Notes: generated by a model not told the origin, from the letters alone. Counted from the stretch's first letter, positions 49,801 to 61,900 are shown. The stretch: 64,000 nucleotides of DNA from Bugulina stolonifera (GCA_935421135.1 OW285191.1:9909700-9973699); one strand, 5' to 3'. A program made the numbers and translations.

Positions 49801-52800
49801 GACACAACTATCCTGGTGGGCTCTTACACTGATGCTGGACTCAATATCTTTGATCCAGAGGCTATGGACATCAAACCCGTAAAGATTCCTGCTCAATATT
49901 CTCCTGACAAACTCTCCAGTAAGTAAAATAGTATTTCATTAAGCTCTGTTATTGGTCACCATTTTCATTGGTCTATTCCGATGGAAACTCAAACTGTTAA
50001 TCATTCGGGCTACAGATTGGTAGGTTAACCGCTACGTCATTACAACGCTAGGAGGTTTTAACACGTTTCACTAGAGGTGACATTACTGGTAACTGTAAAT
50101 GTATATCATTCGCTTGTTTTAGTGTTGGAAATATACAACAAAGATGAATGCTGTTACTGTACAGATAAACAGCCACATTTCTTCATACAATGCAGTGATG
50201 GGATTCTAAAACTTGATGTAACGTGAGTTGTCTTCTCTTTGTGTTCAACTTGATGCTACTGAGTTATCCTCTCCTGATGATAGTAGAAGGAAGATTGTTT
50301 TTAATACATACAGTTGTAAAAAGTAAATCTTATACACCTGCAGACAGTACAACTTATAATCATTTGCATGTGCTAGTGGTGGCATAGAATGTTTGTCTTC
50401 ACATTATAGTGTTATTATGCCTGTTTGACTTGCAACGTTATAACACTTAACTAAATTCAATGTGCAGAAGCTGGTTATAGCTATATACTGGTGCCTATGC
50501 TCTATTATGTGTAGCTAAATAACTATATATCACTGTGTTTTAATCCTAGTCAGGACCTAGACCAGCATGGATGAAACCAACCTATTATATAAAGTGCCAC
50601 ATGATAGAATCATTATGTGTCCTATACCTCACCTCACATAAATTATTAGCGTTAATCAGTTAGTTGATACTGAATGTTGGTTCAAAATTTGTACCACAGG
50701 AAATGGAAGAACTGGGAGTCTGGAGAAGGAGTGGTTTATCTGGGAAATTTACCATCAAATTGGGGTTCCATAAGGTTGTCTACATCTAGAACCTACATTG
50801 CTGGGGTTACACGCTCCTCGTCTTCTATAGAATTGGCTAAGCTGACTGAGGACTCCCTTGTACCTCTAGGATTGTTTACTCTCCAAGGTAACGCCACCCA
50901 TACTTTTTATTATTCTCAGTTTCTTGACATTGTACTACATTCAATCGTTTATTGATGACATAGTCTTAGCATTTACTAGTGGTAGGAGCTGAGGCATGAG
51001 TAGAGAAAACCACCTTCTATATCACTCTTCTGAGTTTCTTTTGATAAAAATACTGTCATGTAGCTGCGCATACATGAGTATTTACGGCCTGGACCGTTAC
51101 TTCACCCTGCTTCCTCAGTGGTTAGCGCTATACTCAACCATTAAGATTGATGAGCTGAGTGATTCATGTTTAAATGAGTAGTCAGACGGTAACGTGAAGT
51201 TACAACTCCAGTGATACTGTTGAATTAGCCAAGTACTTCATTGTAGTTACGCCGTGTGATGAGTCTGATCAGAGATAATAATAAATAGTGCAGTCTATTT
51301 TTGTACTTAGTAAAATATGGTAATCACGAATAACTTTAAAATAAAGTTGAATTTGATGAAGCATAACTTGATATAAATACGGATGTCCGTATATCTTACA
51401 TCTGGAAGTTGTTCTACTTTGTATGTATAGTTTATATTTGGAAGTTGTCCTACTTAGTATGACTTGTATATTTTGCATCTGGGAGTTGCCGACTTCGACT
51501 TTGTTAGAAATATTTCTGTATCATTGAACAGGATCTGTGGATAGGTTTAACTTCTCTGATGACAAGTATATCACTTCCATCCTGGAATCTGGAGAAGTAG
51601 TCTGTATGAAAGTTCTGGATGTAGCAAGTCCAGATCTGGAAGCTGAAGTGGCAAAACTACCCTGTGCACAGAACAGAGTCTGTCAAACTCAGGTAAGATT
51701 ACTCTTGGGAATATTGTTGCACTTAACTGCAAGTTCGTTGAAAGTTTAGTATAAATTCCCACGCTGTCCTATTTATTCACATGCTGCACACAAATATTAC
51801 AGAACATTTTTACATTATACAAAACTACAAAAGCAATTCTCAGTCTACTCAAATTTCTTCATCTCCGGTTTATCAACCAGCCGTTTTTTGCACCAAAAAT
51901 GTTTCGTCCGACCAGTTTGGGTCGAAGCATGCCCTTCTGTGTGTGTGCCACTAATCCATAGGTCAAGATGTCTCCATATAACCCACAATGCGTTGCATGT
52001 GCATGCATGACACAGGCATCATAAGCGTATTATAATAAAGTCTTACTACATTGTAGAAGGAAATGCTGTCAGATCCTCGTTGGACAAGTCTTGGCTCTGG
52101 GAAGGTAATAAACTTGTTATACTATTTAAATGCGAATTGGATTTTCAACCTAGGGTGCACCAATTGCAAAGTTTAAACATGTTGGACAATTTTTCTCTGA
52201 ATCCAATGCTGTACTAAGTCTAGAATCTTGTTAATATTCATTACTTTTATATAAAATAGTCGATACTGTTTGATTACTCCTCAACTCACCATTACTCAAT
52301 ATTTGCGTAAATTTTTCAACGCTTTAGTATGGGTAAAGGGTTTCACGATGTAAAGTGGTGCTAGATGCATTTTTGACTTTTATTTGTTGTGCTCAGATAC
52401 TAGTCCTACTATAATTTCCAGGACTACCATCAAAGTATAAGGAACAAACATTAATTATTAATTGTATTGTATAACTTTATGCAGAACATCAATGCAAGCA
52501 GATCTGAAGACACTCTCTATAATTTCATGGAGGAATTCTCAAAGGAGACAAATAAAGCTGCATTCCCACTGGTAGGAGATGAACTGAACAAGTCTTCACT
52601 TGCCTCGGTATGTATAGGTCTTACCTGTTTGTTGGTGGATTTGTTAATACATGCAGGCCTATATGCATATTAGTTATCATGGCATTGCAAGCTGTTAAAA
52701 ATGCTTGAGATATGAATATGGATCCATCTGCAAAAAGCCAATATCAAAGTACAGTGGACGGGCAGTCAGGTCATTCTATAATAATACGGAGCTTACTACT

Positions 52801-55203
52801 CAATTTGGTGGTTGGGGTTGACTGATTTCTCTAAAAACTCCCACTAATTGGGAGGACAACTTCACGTGATACTACCTTGGCGGTAGGTGGGGCTGGGACA
52901 TTATAAGGGCTATGTGAACGGTCTTCCCCTCCTCTATCTATGCCAATATATATTATGACTTTGCTCTGACAAAGTTAATCCTTGTGTGCAGGAATTCCCT
53001 CAAGATTTCCGTGGCACCCCAGCCGAGTTTACTCCTACGATTAAGACAAAGCCTCTAGATGTAGAGTCACTTCTCAAGTCGCTGGGTATTGTTGACCAAA
53101 AGTAAGTACCACTACATGTTTACATTTAACCATGTTACTTAATGTGTGTTTTACAATGCATGTACATTTGTATTTTTCTCTGAGCTTTACACAGCCCTGA
53201 TCTCTACGGATAGTAACATTGAGTTATCAGTGTAATTGCTGTCAAAAGGCTGCTTGCATTGGATGTGAACACATCAGATCCTTAGCAAGACTAACAATGG
53301 ATGCTAGCTATCAATTATTAGAGTATTTTATGCTGCAGCAAAGGGGAACTTCTGCTAAAATGTGGTACAAATTTGGAGTTGTTTCACCTTCAGTTTGGAA
53401 GACCATAGAAAAGCTGTTTGATTTGTGTATAGTTATTCAGTGTATGACGGTCTACTCCCATTTGCAGGAAAAGCAACTTTGAATTGTTAATGAATGTCAA
53501 AAAAACTATATAAGAGCAATGTTTTAGTTCTTCTCTGGAACTGTTTACTCCAAACTTAAGGAGAGACAACTCCCTATTAGTAACAACTGGTGACAACATT
53601 CTATAACTTAACCACATAATATTACTGTAGGGAGGGTGAGCTTTTACCCCACCCGCCTGCTGGACCAAAGCCTCTCAATAACATTGGTCTGTTATCCTAT
53701 GAACCCAACGCTGTAGACAGTAATATCCTACCACCAGGTGACATTCCTTTTCCTCCACCTTTACCTCCTCAGGCAAGTAGAATATCATCTTAATGTGTTA
53801 CTTGATAGATAGACAGACTATTATAGACATACAATACATGTATATTGTAATGGTTTCTGTGATTTGGTGCGGTCGTCCTTGGACGACTATCGACCCAGAA
53901 ATGAAGTGCCTATGAGTGGTAATAGGACTTCGCATTACATGAAAGATCGAGCGGTCTCAGTAGCCCAAATACTACCAAAGACGACCCATCTGATCTCAAG
54001 TCCGACCTTCAGACTATACAATGAAAGAGAGTGATCCGACCTAATAGGCGGTTCGTTAAGCGAATGACCTAGTAAAAGGAAGAGAAAGTCTCTGTATCAA
54101 GTATAGATGTGTCTTTATTGAAAGCCAAGTGAAGACTGAGACAATGAACAGTAAAACAGTGCCCTTTATATAGTATAAGGACTTCCGGCCGACGTGACGT
54201 CGGGAAAAGACGACGTGTGGTCGTCCGGAAGTTGCGCAACAAGATGGCCGCCGGAAGCCCGACGGCCGACCCAAAATAGGTCGGGTTCTACAAAAGTTGC
54301 TTATAATGGTCCAATTCATGTACAAAATGAATATCAATGGATTCTGAGAGGTCGGGCCTCTGTACATGGGTATAAAAGGCATTAAAAAGACTTAGTAACA
54401 TTCATGCAGTTATATACAGTTATATAGTGGAACAATACATGAATAAGCAGTGAGTATTAGCACATGGAGACACATATGTAGACAGTAATTAATGGTTTGG
54501 ACATGCAATACAGTTTAAGGTAAGTATACGAACACTAATTATGAGAATGTGAGTGTCAGATGAGTAGCGCTATAACAACTACTGAGCACTTTAGGTGCGA
54601 CGGAGCTTTGTCCGGGAGTTGGAGTCGTATACAAATGTCCTGTACCATCACAATATGTTTATATAACTATGTATGCCGAAACTAAAGCATTTTGAGGTGT
54701 TTAATAGCATTAGTTATTATCTACTACCTTGTCATATCAAACAAAGTCAATAGACATGAATATAAGATCTGTTCTTCTACAAACATACATGGCTGCAGTT
54801 GAATATGCAATTAATATTCTCATAATTTCTAAGAGTTATCCCAAGTTTATGTTCATGTTTCCACTGCATAACCCGGCTTCAGAAATACTACAGATTGTAT
54901 AATTTCTAAGAGTTATCCCAAGTCCATGTTCATGTTTCCACTGCATAAGTCGGCTTCAGAAATACTACAAATTGTATAAATGTATGTTGGCTCCGCATCA
55001 TTCAAGCTGCAGGAAAGCAACAAGGTTTATAGGTTTGCACATTGTATTAAAATTATTTTTTAAACTGTTTTCTCTAGAAGCTAGAAACTCCAAAGAATCT
55101 AAAACTCTATCACTCTATGCCGACAGAAGAAAGAGAAAAGAAATTAGATAAAGCTATTGAGGATATCAACAAGAAATCTTCTGCCATGTGTTCCATATTG
55201 TAA
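33269..55203 (+). CDS. NWD1-like: NACHT-WD40 protein (NWD1-like) with C-terminal CaaX box, gene B, complete
   Basis: A 40-exon gene of about 2006 residues. Exons: 33269-33554, 33903-33991, 34350-34466, 34716-34888, 35169-35302, 35590-35757, 35913-36115, 36837-37037, 37276-37438, 37615-37747, 38135-38318, 38685-38868, 39177-39295, 40062-40210, 40732-40881, 41028-41179, 41529-41611, 41871-42030, 42510-42691, 42813-42851, 44096-44305, 44763-44903, 45544-45741, 46089-46249, 46356-46564, 46877-47035, 47388-47565, 47897-48068, 48390-48470, 48608-48762, 49019-49184, 49795-49918, 50123-50222, 50700-50887, 51532-51692, 52057-52104, 52485-52607, 52992-53101, 53631-53772, 55078-55203. Lengths sum to a whole number of codons. 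Domain order: acidic leader (about 1-80), NWD/TEP1-type N-terminal module (about 85-225), NACHT (about 430-620), winged helix and helical arm (about 620-1010), divergent WD40 propeller (about 1020-1825), proline-rich tail, CSIL at the C-terminus. In animals NWD1-type proteins are NLR-like STAND ATPases; function here is inferred. Donors after 44903 and 53772 are GC. The 13-codon exon at 42813 keeps frame only with the donor GAA|GTGTAA. Confidence 0.9.
36537..36690 (+). mobile_element. tRNA-derived SINE-like repeat (older copy, unit 2)
   Basis: Same element at the same intron position as 912-1060, with the A-box-like TGGTGTAGTGG and the B-box-like TTTTCAAACCCC. It has diverged only slightly from the unit 1 copy. 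Confidence 0.5.
36837..38318 (+). other. Gene B: NACHT ATPase core
   Basis: Exons 8-11. Walker A is GHSGCGKTS (residues about 441-449) and Walker B is LVIVLDSIDQL (about 535-545), with the strand KLVISTLPE afterwards as expected for the sensor region. Exon 9 (AVILRFLGTTQQSS) matches the NWD1-type strand between them. Catalytic lysine and acidic residues are intact in both genes A and B, so ATP binding is likely preserved. Confidence 0.85.
39349..39905 (+). repeat. 32-bp palindromic minisatellite, unit 2 (about 17 units)
   Basis: Same repeat as 4996-5202, expanded about threefold, with the palindrome TTGTACATGTACAA and the variant CATGGACCATTG alternating in a longer-period pattern. It lies in the intron after the exon ending 39295. 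The 186-codon open frame over it is a repeat artefact. Confidence 0.9.
41180..41295 (+). repeat. 58-bp exon-end/donor repeat, unit 2 (2 units)
   Basis: Two extra 58-bp units after the exon ending 41179. This is the short state of the array that reached 35 units in gene A (6481-8510). Confidence 0.9.
42973..43925 (-). mobile_element. Degenerate mariner-like transposon, unit 2
   Basis: Orthologous to 10238-11192: the same inverted-repeat ends and the same minus-strand remnant (VKFCVEFGQSATEAYEIL near 43690). Not active. Shared decay shows it was inserted before the unit duplicated. Confidence 0.8.
44884..44990 (+). repeat. 41-bp duplication of an exon end and donor, unit 2 (3 copies)
   Basis: Three copies of the exon end TTGTCTACTCTATGAAG about 41 bp apart. 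The first two are followed by GCATGT and the last by GTATAT. The first boundary (44903) is the only one that keeps the frame, so a GC donor is implied. Confidence 0.75.
45014..45325 (+). other. Intron-embedded open frame of unknown family (about 100 codons)
   Basis: An open frame inside the intron between the exons at 44763 and 45544. It encodes an ordinary-looking mixed protein segment (for example AKWHLFDCLGQDQIIGP and AYYLGEAFFIGWILHEID) and ends in a stop at 45325. The unit 1 copy (12240-12555) has an in-frame TGA. No ATG start is needed by the frame, so it may be a captured exon or transposon fragment. I do not recognise it. Confidence 0.35.
49185..49794 (+). repeat. Intron segment duplicated in tandem in gene B
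   Basis: The intron start (AACTCTATTATAATTAGGTT) and the following block containing CTGACAGGGAG, TTGAGTCG and CATGTACATGTAAGCC occur twice (from about 49187 and from about 49400). Gene A has one copy (16418-16790). Confidence 0.7.
53846..54652. mobile_element. Solo LTR-like element, copy 2 (807 bp)
   Basis: Nearly identical to 1475-2282 (about twenty differences by eye; a central stretch of about 270 bp appears identical). It is flanked by ATAT (53842-53845 and 54653-54656). It lies in the last intron of gene B, where gene A has no such insertion. Confidence 0.65.
54818..54976 (+). repeat. Tandem duplication of about 78 bp in the last intron of gene B
   Basis: The block from ATAATTTCTAAGAGTTATCC to ACTACAGATTGT is repeated once. 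Gene A has one copy (27628-27708). Confidence 0.7.
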
Positions 55204-56935
55204 TTCGTGGTTTCCTAATAGACTCCATGAGTTTAGTTGATACCTAGTATTGGGTACTCAGCACCTTCTACACAACTGTGAGTCTCATTCCTGCTCAGTG
55301 GGAGTGTGTATTGTACTGACACTCATAAGCAATTGATCACATTGTGAATGAGAGACAAATTGGAAGGGGATAACTTCTTATAATTATGATCAATAGCTTC
55401 TAACCGGCTGCCCATGGCTTATGTCCTGCAGTTGTTGATAGTGTCTGTTACAGCTACTAAATGCTGGGGGATGTTGGTGATCTGTTTCAGTTTTATTCAA
55501 ATTTATTATATTTAATTTGTCCTATGAATTGATATTAACAATATTGGTTTCAGTAAAAGTGAAAATCTCGTTGGACTCTGATTATTTGACATGTCCATAT
55601 TTTTTTAAATTTAACTTTTATACCTTATGTGACGCATTTACATTCTTGTATTACTACATATTCTTACTTATATACTTATCTTAGATCAGTGATATTATTT
55701 GTACTTTCGTTTTAAATATTTATTTTAAGTGATTTCTTGTCATTTTCGGGATGCAGTGTGTCAATCAAAGTGGTACCAACTGTGTCTGATGTCCTTTTTC
55801 CTTCTGTGATTTATTGTACTTTTTTTCTTGAGGCATTGATTAAAAATTTGTTGTGAAATTAAAAGGTCTACCATCACTACTGTATTAAATACTAACTGAC
55901 TGCTCGATAGAGCTTGAAGTTTTATATCACCATGTTTCATCTTCGTCAAGAGTGCTAGTAACTAGTAACTACTACTACTGCTACTACTAACTAGTTCTAG
56001 CTGGAAGCTGGTGTCTTCAAATGATAACAGATTAGCTATTTTTTGTTACCATGAGATGTGATAAAAAAACATCACTGACTCTCACATTACAAATAAGTTG
56101 TATACCCACACTGTATTCCAACGTGTTCTTTGGATGTACATGTACTAACACTAACACATGTTGAAATGGTGCACATTCTAAATAAGAATATGTACTGGTA
56201 GTTAATAATCATATCTACATGATTGCTGACAAATTCTCAGTTTAGTTTTTCACTCTACAACACTTCATCTTGACAAAACTGAGTTCATGCACTACTGTCT
56301 CAAGCATGAGATAAGGCATATAACATGATAATGTGATTTTGCCTGTCTATGATGAAGTATATTTTCTCTCAAAACAGATAATTCTGACAAACAGAAGTGA
56401 ACAAGGAAATTCAAGTTAGAAATAATCAGTGTGGATGTGGAAAATACAATACAGGTTGTAAAAATAAACCTTTCAAGATTATATATATATTGTACATGTA
56501 TTTACAAACACTACTCTTGTAAACTTGCAGGGTAGCAAATGCTAATAGGTCATTATTTGATTACCAACAGTTGGAATTATAAAAAAAACAGTTTGACTGG
56601 TGGAAATGCATTAATCATTGCATAGTAAAGAAATGCACTTATAAGAGGAATGCCATATCATGGCGAGGAAACAACTCCTAAAGTATAACACAGTATTTTG
56701 TTACAAGGCTGGACAACTCCAATATAGAAGGTATGCAAAGATCTGCATTTGGTCTGGAAGAAATGCCAGAACAGAGACTATCAAATCATCTACAACTGGA
56801 TATCTATCCGCTGTTCATGAGGTAATAAACTCCTCTTCATGGAGAGGGAGGGCGACTTCAGAAATGAATTGAATTTGATTGTGATACGTACTACTGCTAT
56901 CAGTCAATTAGTGCACCATTATAGTGGTTGTTCTC
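55204..56935. other. Intergenic region between gene B and the intact DUT
   Basis: Tail-to-tail intergenic DNA, homologous to 27951-30657 but without its insertions. No gene seen. The strongly conserved stretch 56700-56935 adjoins the DUT stop and may be its 3' UTR. Confidence 0.5.
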
Positions 56936-58709
56936 TCAGTTTTTACCAGTTGAGCCGTAGCCACCAGCGCCCCTCTCTGTTTCCGACAGAGTAGAGACCT
57001 CTTCTAACTCGGGGTAGTATATTTTCTCACATATTAGTTGAGCAACTCTGTCTCCTTTTTCCACCTAAAATGGGTGGGTAAACCATTAATCAAACAGATA
57101 TCAGTAGCTCTACTGCCCCATGATTGGCTGATACAATCAGAAGACTTTGGGTATATATGTACATGTATATAGGGCTAGGCCTGCTTTATATGCCATGTAC
57201 GTATCCACAATGTACAGAGTATTTGCTATTCACAGTTGGCATGCCATTGTGAACATGTTTAGAATTGTTAATTATGAGCAATTTCAGAATTATAAGTGAC
57301 TGGGCACCTGAGGATATAGTGAAATATGGCTGGCTGATTGCTAACAGTACATGATACGTCTTTTTGTTATGTACAAAAGCATGTAAATCACTGTCAATGT
57401 ATCAAGATCCCAAATGTGAAACCCATGAATATAAAAGGGCGCTGGGGAAGCATATCAGTTACTTCACAACATTGACCTCATGACATGGATTGGCTCTTAT
57501 CTTGGTACCTGCATCTCTGGTTTGGTTTGGAACTCAGCAATTAGGAATCAGGAAATTAGTATGATGTTTAGTAAAATGTACACTTGCTGAGTAGGCATAC
57601 AGTTCAGAAAAGTGAGTCGCATACTAGAGAAAAAATGAATGGGGTAGAAAAAAGGGGCTAACTTCTTTTAATAGCAAACAGGCAGTAGAAGAGAGCTTCT
57701 CGAACATATTTTCAAGAACAATGATCTACATGTATAGAGTAATCTTGGAATAATCTCTCACCTTGTAGTCTTCTGTGCTAAAGTTAAAGAGGATAACTCC
57801 GACATTGCCCCGATAGTCCTCATCAATCACCCCTGCTCCGACATCAAGAAAGTGTTTGTGGGCAAGGCCTGAGCGTGGAGCCACTCGACCGTAACAACCA
57901 GATGGCAGCTCTATCTGTATGTCAGTCTTGATGAGACTCTTGCCTTTGGCAGGTACAACGCATTCGTAAGCACTACAAACATTGTCACTAATTAATTATA
58001 CCACTAATGCTTCAGTAGGAATTAGGAGTTAGCTGTACAAGATTGCTGGAGGTGTGCTAAATGAAAGTCATTAATTATTGTTCTCATCCAATTTTCGGCA
58101 TATGTATAACAAAGGCCTATATATAAGTCAAAAGGAACGCAGAAGGAGAAAAGGAAAGTTAATATCAAATATCAATATGAATCAAATATGAATCGGATTC
58201 AGCAGAAGAATAAGCCTACACATTTTGGATTCTACTGTAACTGTTAACTGTGCCATGAATTGAATAAAAAAGATTCCGCAAATGTGGATGTGTAAAAACT
58301 AACGCCACTTACATTAATAATTAATATAGTCATAGATAATCCATAATATAAATAGTAAAATACCATGAAATATATATTTCATTCGCCATGAGATGACCAT
58401 TGCCAATGTGAATGTCAATGTGATTTGTTCTCACCTATATAAATCGTAGCCTGCAGCCAATTTTGAGCCCCTTGTAGGGGTAGTGGCATGCTCACTTAGC
58501 TTTGCAAAGCGCAAAACGGGTCTCACGCAACTTTGGTATTTACGGCCATTGTGATTCTCCTTTTGATTTTCATCAAGACACTGGGCATCAGATTCAGCGT
58601 TCATTCGATTGCAGTCTGCTTTTAGTCTTTTCTTTGGGGAGGCTGTTGATAGATTACCGAGCTGCTTTAGTGGACTGGCTGCAGGAGATGCTTGCCTTAA
58701 TGATGCCAT
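56936..58709 (-). CDS. DUT: dUTPase (deoxyuridine 5'-triphosphate nucleotidohydrolase), intact
   Basis: Cleaves dUTP to dUMP and pyrophosphate, keeping uracil out of DNA and feeding thymidylate synthesis. It acts as a trimer. Three exons on the minus strand: 58435-58709, 57762-57972 and 56936-57064, giving 204 residues. All five trimeric dUTPase motifs are present: AAGYDLYS (joined across intron 1), [40 protein letters not shown] and [14 protein letters not shown]. The N-terminal leader holds two CDK-like sites (SPLK, SPKK), recalling the phosphorylated leader of the human nuclear form. The start is the first ATG after an in-frame TAG; a 5' UTR splice acceptor may sit just upstream. The 390-bp longer second intron, relative to the pseudogene, is an unclassified insertion (about 57105-57500). 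Confidence 0.93.
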
Positions 58710-58949
58710 TGATTCTGCTGTCAACTACAGGGGAGATCGGAACAATTATAGTATAGAGCAAATTTACGTGTGTACAAAGAATGCAGTGGTCAATTATATG
58801 GGAAACCCGCTCAAAAACTTTAGCATAGGAACCGGTAACATTGGCAGTATCACACACTTTTTAGTGATAGTTTTGTGATGTTAGTAGTGCTGCAAAGGAC
58901 CACAGGCAAATAGCTCTCCCGCCATAAAACCATGTGGTTACCATAGAGA

Positions 58950-58957
58950 TTTCCCGC
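58950..58957 (-). promoter_or_regulatory. E2F-like site upstream of DUT
   Basis: TTTCCCGC matches the E2F consensus TTTSSCGC and lies about 240 bp upstream of the DUT ATG. DUT genes are S-phase/E2F targets in animals (established), so the site is plausible. The pseudogene's equivalent is mutated to ATCCCCCG. Confidence 0.45.
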
Positions 58958-61900
58958 TTTCTTTGAAGCAAAACAAAAGACACTGGTAAAACCAGAGGAG
59001 ATAAGACAACTTCAATAGCAAAGCTAGCACTGTTCTCGCAGCTGAAATATTGTCGGTATAGTAACGTCTTAAAACGATCACACTGCATTTTTCAAAAAGG
59101 AACGAGTCCAGCAAGACCTGCTGACATTCGTTTCCGTTTTATGGTTGCTACCAGTTGCCATGTAAAATTAATAAAAAAAGACGTGGGCTTTCCTTCAAGT
59201 AGTTTTTGCAAGCGTTCAGCGTTGCCATCAGCAACTTTTAGTTGTGATTGCTCAATCTACAAGTCAATTATATTCAGCAATTGATTTCAATTTCTAAGTT
59301 GAAGCTACAATTCCATATTTTTACAACAATTATCAATATCGAAGGGTGTAACTAAAACACCGTCTACGCCGTCTACACCGTCTCCAGAAAAACGCCGTCT
59401 ACTTCCGGTTTAAAGAAATAATACTTTTGTGGCGAAAAATCTTTGGATTTGTCTTTTCTTTTGACTCAAATTGTAAAAGAAGACAACTTCTACCCGCTTC
59501 TCTAATAATTTGCGATGGAAGTCTTGCTATAAATTCTTGTGATGCTTTTGGCAATAAAAATGTCAGTTTGGCTGCTGTTTTGCTGCTTCATAATGTTATA
59601 CAATCATGTATGTGCAATGCTGTAATGATTACTTTTACTTGCCTTTACACAGGTTATAGCCATCTTTGAACCAATTAATGATCCCAATCATGTGAAGTTT
59701 TCTTCTGTTCTTGCTAGAAACAAGTTGGAGAAGGCAACTTCACACTAGGAAGTAGATTATTATTAACCTGACTGGTAAGCTTGTCTCTATAATATTTAGT
59801 TAGTGTTTAATTATCATTTTAAATTGTAGAAATTGCTGTGCAAAGCAAGCTGAGTCTGTTTGAAGAAGGCGTGATGGCAGTAATGCCAGTTTATCATACC
59901 AATAGTGCTGACAATTATTATTGAAGAGGTCTTGTACATTTTACCTAGCTTTTTGCATGTCATAGCTTTCTCTGATTTGTGATTATAGGCCTACTGTCAA
60001 GTTTGCTTTTTTTCTTGGTAACTAAATGGGAAGGAAACTCTATTGCATAAAGTGGCCTAGGGGGAATTATACCAAAATTGAATAATTTACTTTTTCTTTG
60101 TAGCAGTCAATTATAATTGTATTACATTTCACACAGCCATGCTCCATGTACACTGCCATTATTCTATAGCACACAATCTTGCAAACAATTGCAACAAAAC
60201 GTTAAATTGTCCACTCTTGTGCACACATAGCAGGAGAGTATAACTTCTGACCAGACTTGATGGGTTGAATAAACAGGTTAGTACTAATTTAGTTATATAA
60301 CAATAATACTTTATGCAATCATTGCAGTATTTCTCATAAACCAATGTTTCACAACGTGTGATGTCTTATTGTACATATACATGTAGATATTAAGATTTCT
60401 TTGCATGGTATGCATTGTTATAGGTGTAGGTTATCTAATTAGCAGAGTCAGTAGGGTCCTATCTACGTTGTACCTTGTCCAGGGTTTAGATCAGTGGGAT
60501 AGGTGGGAATTGAGGTGTTCCTCTGGAGTCCAAGAAACTGTTTGGTTTGCCAAATATTCTGCCATTTGTTACAGCTGAGAAAACCCTTGAGTAATGTGTT
60601 AGGTGGGTGCAATTCCCACGGGGTTGTACCAGACCTCCTGGTAGTCACTAACACTAATGTCGCCATAGTAAACAGGAATTGTCGATTGTAAAGTAGTAGT
60701 CAAAAATTATTATGGTGGCATGTTTATATGTAATGTACATTTATGTCGATATATCTTTGTTGCAAATTTAATGTTTGAATCAACTATATTTGGTTCAGCT
60801 CTAACCTTGGGTAACAAACTGGATAGTAGCTGGTAACTGGTAACAAACTGCTGGATATAGGAAAATGGGGACATTCGGTGCTGATGCTAACATAGAGTTT
60901 GGGCTCCGTAGGAGTCGCACCTACTCAGCACAGGTCTGTCCAAATTAAATGAAGCTTTGCCTCCTTTGTACTTTCGGAAGGAATAATTTTACTGTATATT
61001 TATGGTATAGTGGTAATGCGGCAAAAGTACATATTGTAGCAATATTATGTTGTTCTGCAACAAATGCCTGTGCACATGTCTCTAGGTATGTACAAAATAC
61101 TATGACCACAGCTGTAGGCAGCACAAAGTACAACTCAAGGTTTCGCCTTACCTACTTGTAGATTTCTAATTTGAGTACCAATTTATTTTATAAGTTGTCA
61201 TCAATCTCATGCAACCCTGTTAGGCTTCACACCTTCTTGAAACAGACTTGCTTTGTACAACAAATCCTGCAATCGGAAATCATAATTAGCACCAAAAAAT
61301 TAATATTATAGACAATCTTATCAGTCAGGCTATTAATAATCTACTTCCTAGTGTGAAGTTGCCTTCTCCAACTTGTTTCTAGCAAGAAGAGAAGCAAACT
61401 TCACATGATTGTGATCATTAATTGGTTCAAAAAGAGTTATAGCCTGTGTAAAGCCTTGTAATGTATAATGTACAATATAATGCAGCATTATACATAATTA
61501 TACAATTATAAAACATTGCAATATGCTAGCAGTAAAACAGCAGATAAACTGGCATTTTAATCGCCATCACAATTTATTGTTGGAGAAAGCAAGTTGAAGT
61601 TGTCTTCTTTTAAAATTTAAGTCGAAGAAAAGACAACTCCAAAGATTTCTCGTTACTAGAATATTATTTCTTTAAACCGGAAGCAGACGGCGTTTTTCTG
61701 GAGACGGTGTAGACGGCGTAGACGGTGTTTTAGTTACACCCATATCGAATATGAATATATCAATATGATATCGGAATATGATCCGAATTCCGATTATGAT
61801 GTTATGAATTACAATCGATCAACAGCAATGTATGTATGTTAATGTTATCTGATATCTAGATCAATTTTGAGTCATCCTTCCTAAAGTATTTGTTGTTATA

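Larger units (their letters stand above)
44096..51692 (+). other. Gene B: divergent WD40 propeller region
   Basis: Exons 21-35. Clear blade-like strands with WD dipeptides are NSTKFWDL (exon at 47388) and HIWDVTT (exon at 47897). Weaker blades include MIVYTIQDDGS, FASERMKVFYN, DILMAGRL-type and FIQCSDGILKLDV segments. The number of blades cannot be fixed by eye; the length (about 800 residues) would suit two propellers, as in other NWD/TEP1-like proteins. Confidence 0.6.
52485..55203 (+). other. Gene B: C-terminal tail with PPLP motif and CSIL CaaX box
   Basis: The exon at 53631 ends with DIPFPPPLPPQ, a proline-rich stretch with PPLP, the core recognised by class II WW domains. The last exon encodes a lysine-rich helix-like tail (EEREKKLDKAIEDINKKSS) ending AMCSIL then TAA. 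Cysteine four residues from the end, an aliphatic third residue and a final leucine fit geranylgeranyltransferase I substrates. Gene A (27929) has the same ending. Modification itself is inference. Confidence 0.8.

Noticed and set aside
59427..61161. ORFs of 60-80 codons inside the 2.4-kb transposon
   Set aside because: No transposase motif is recognisable; they are short, and several lie in the inverted arms.
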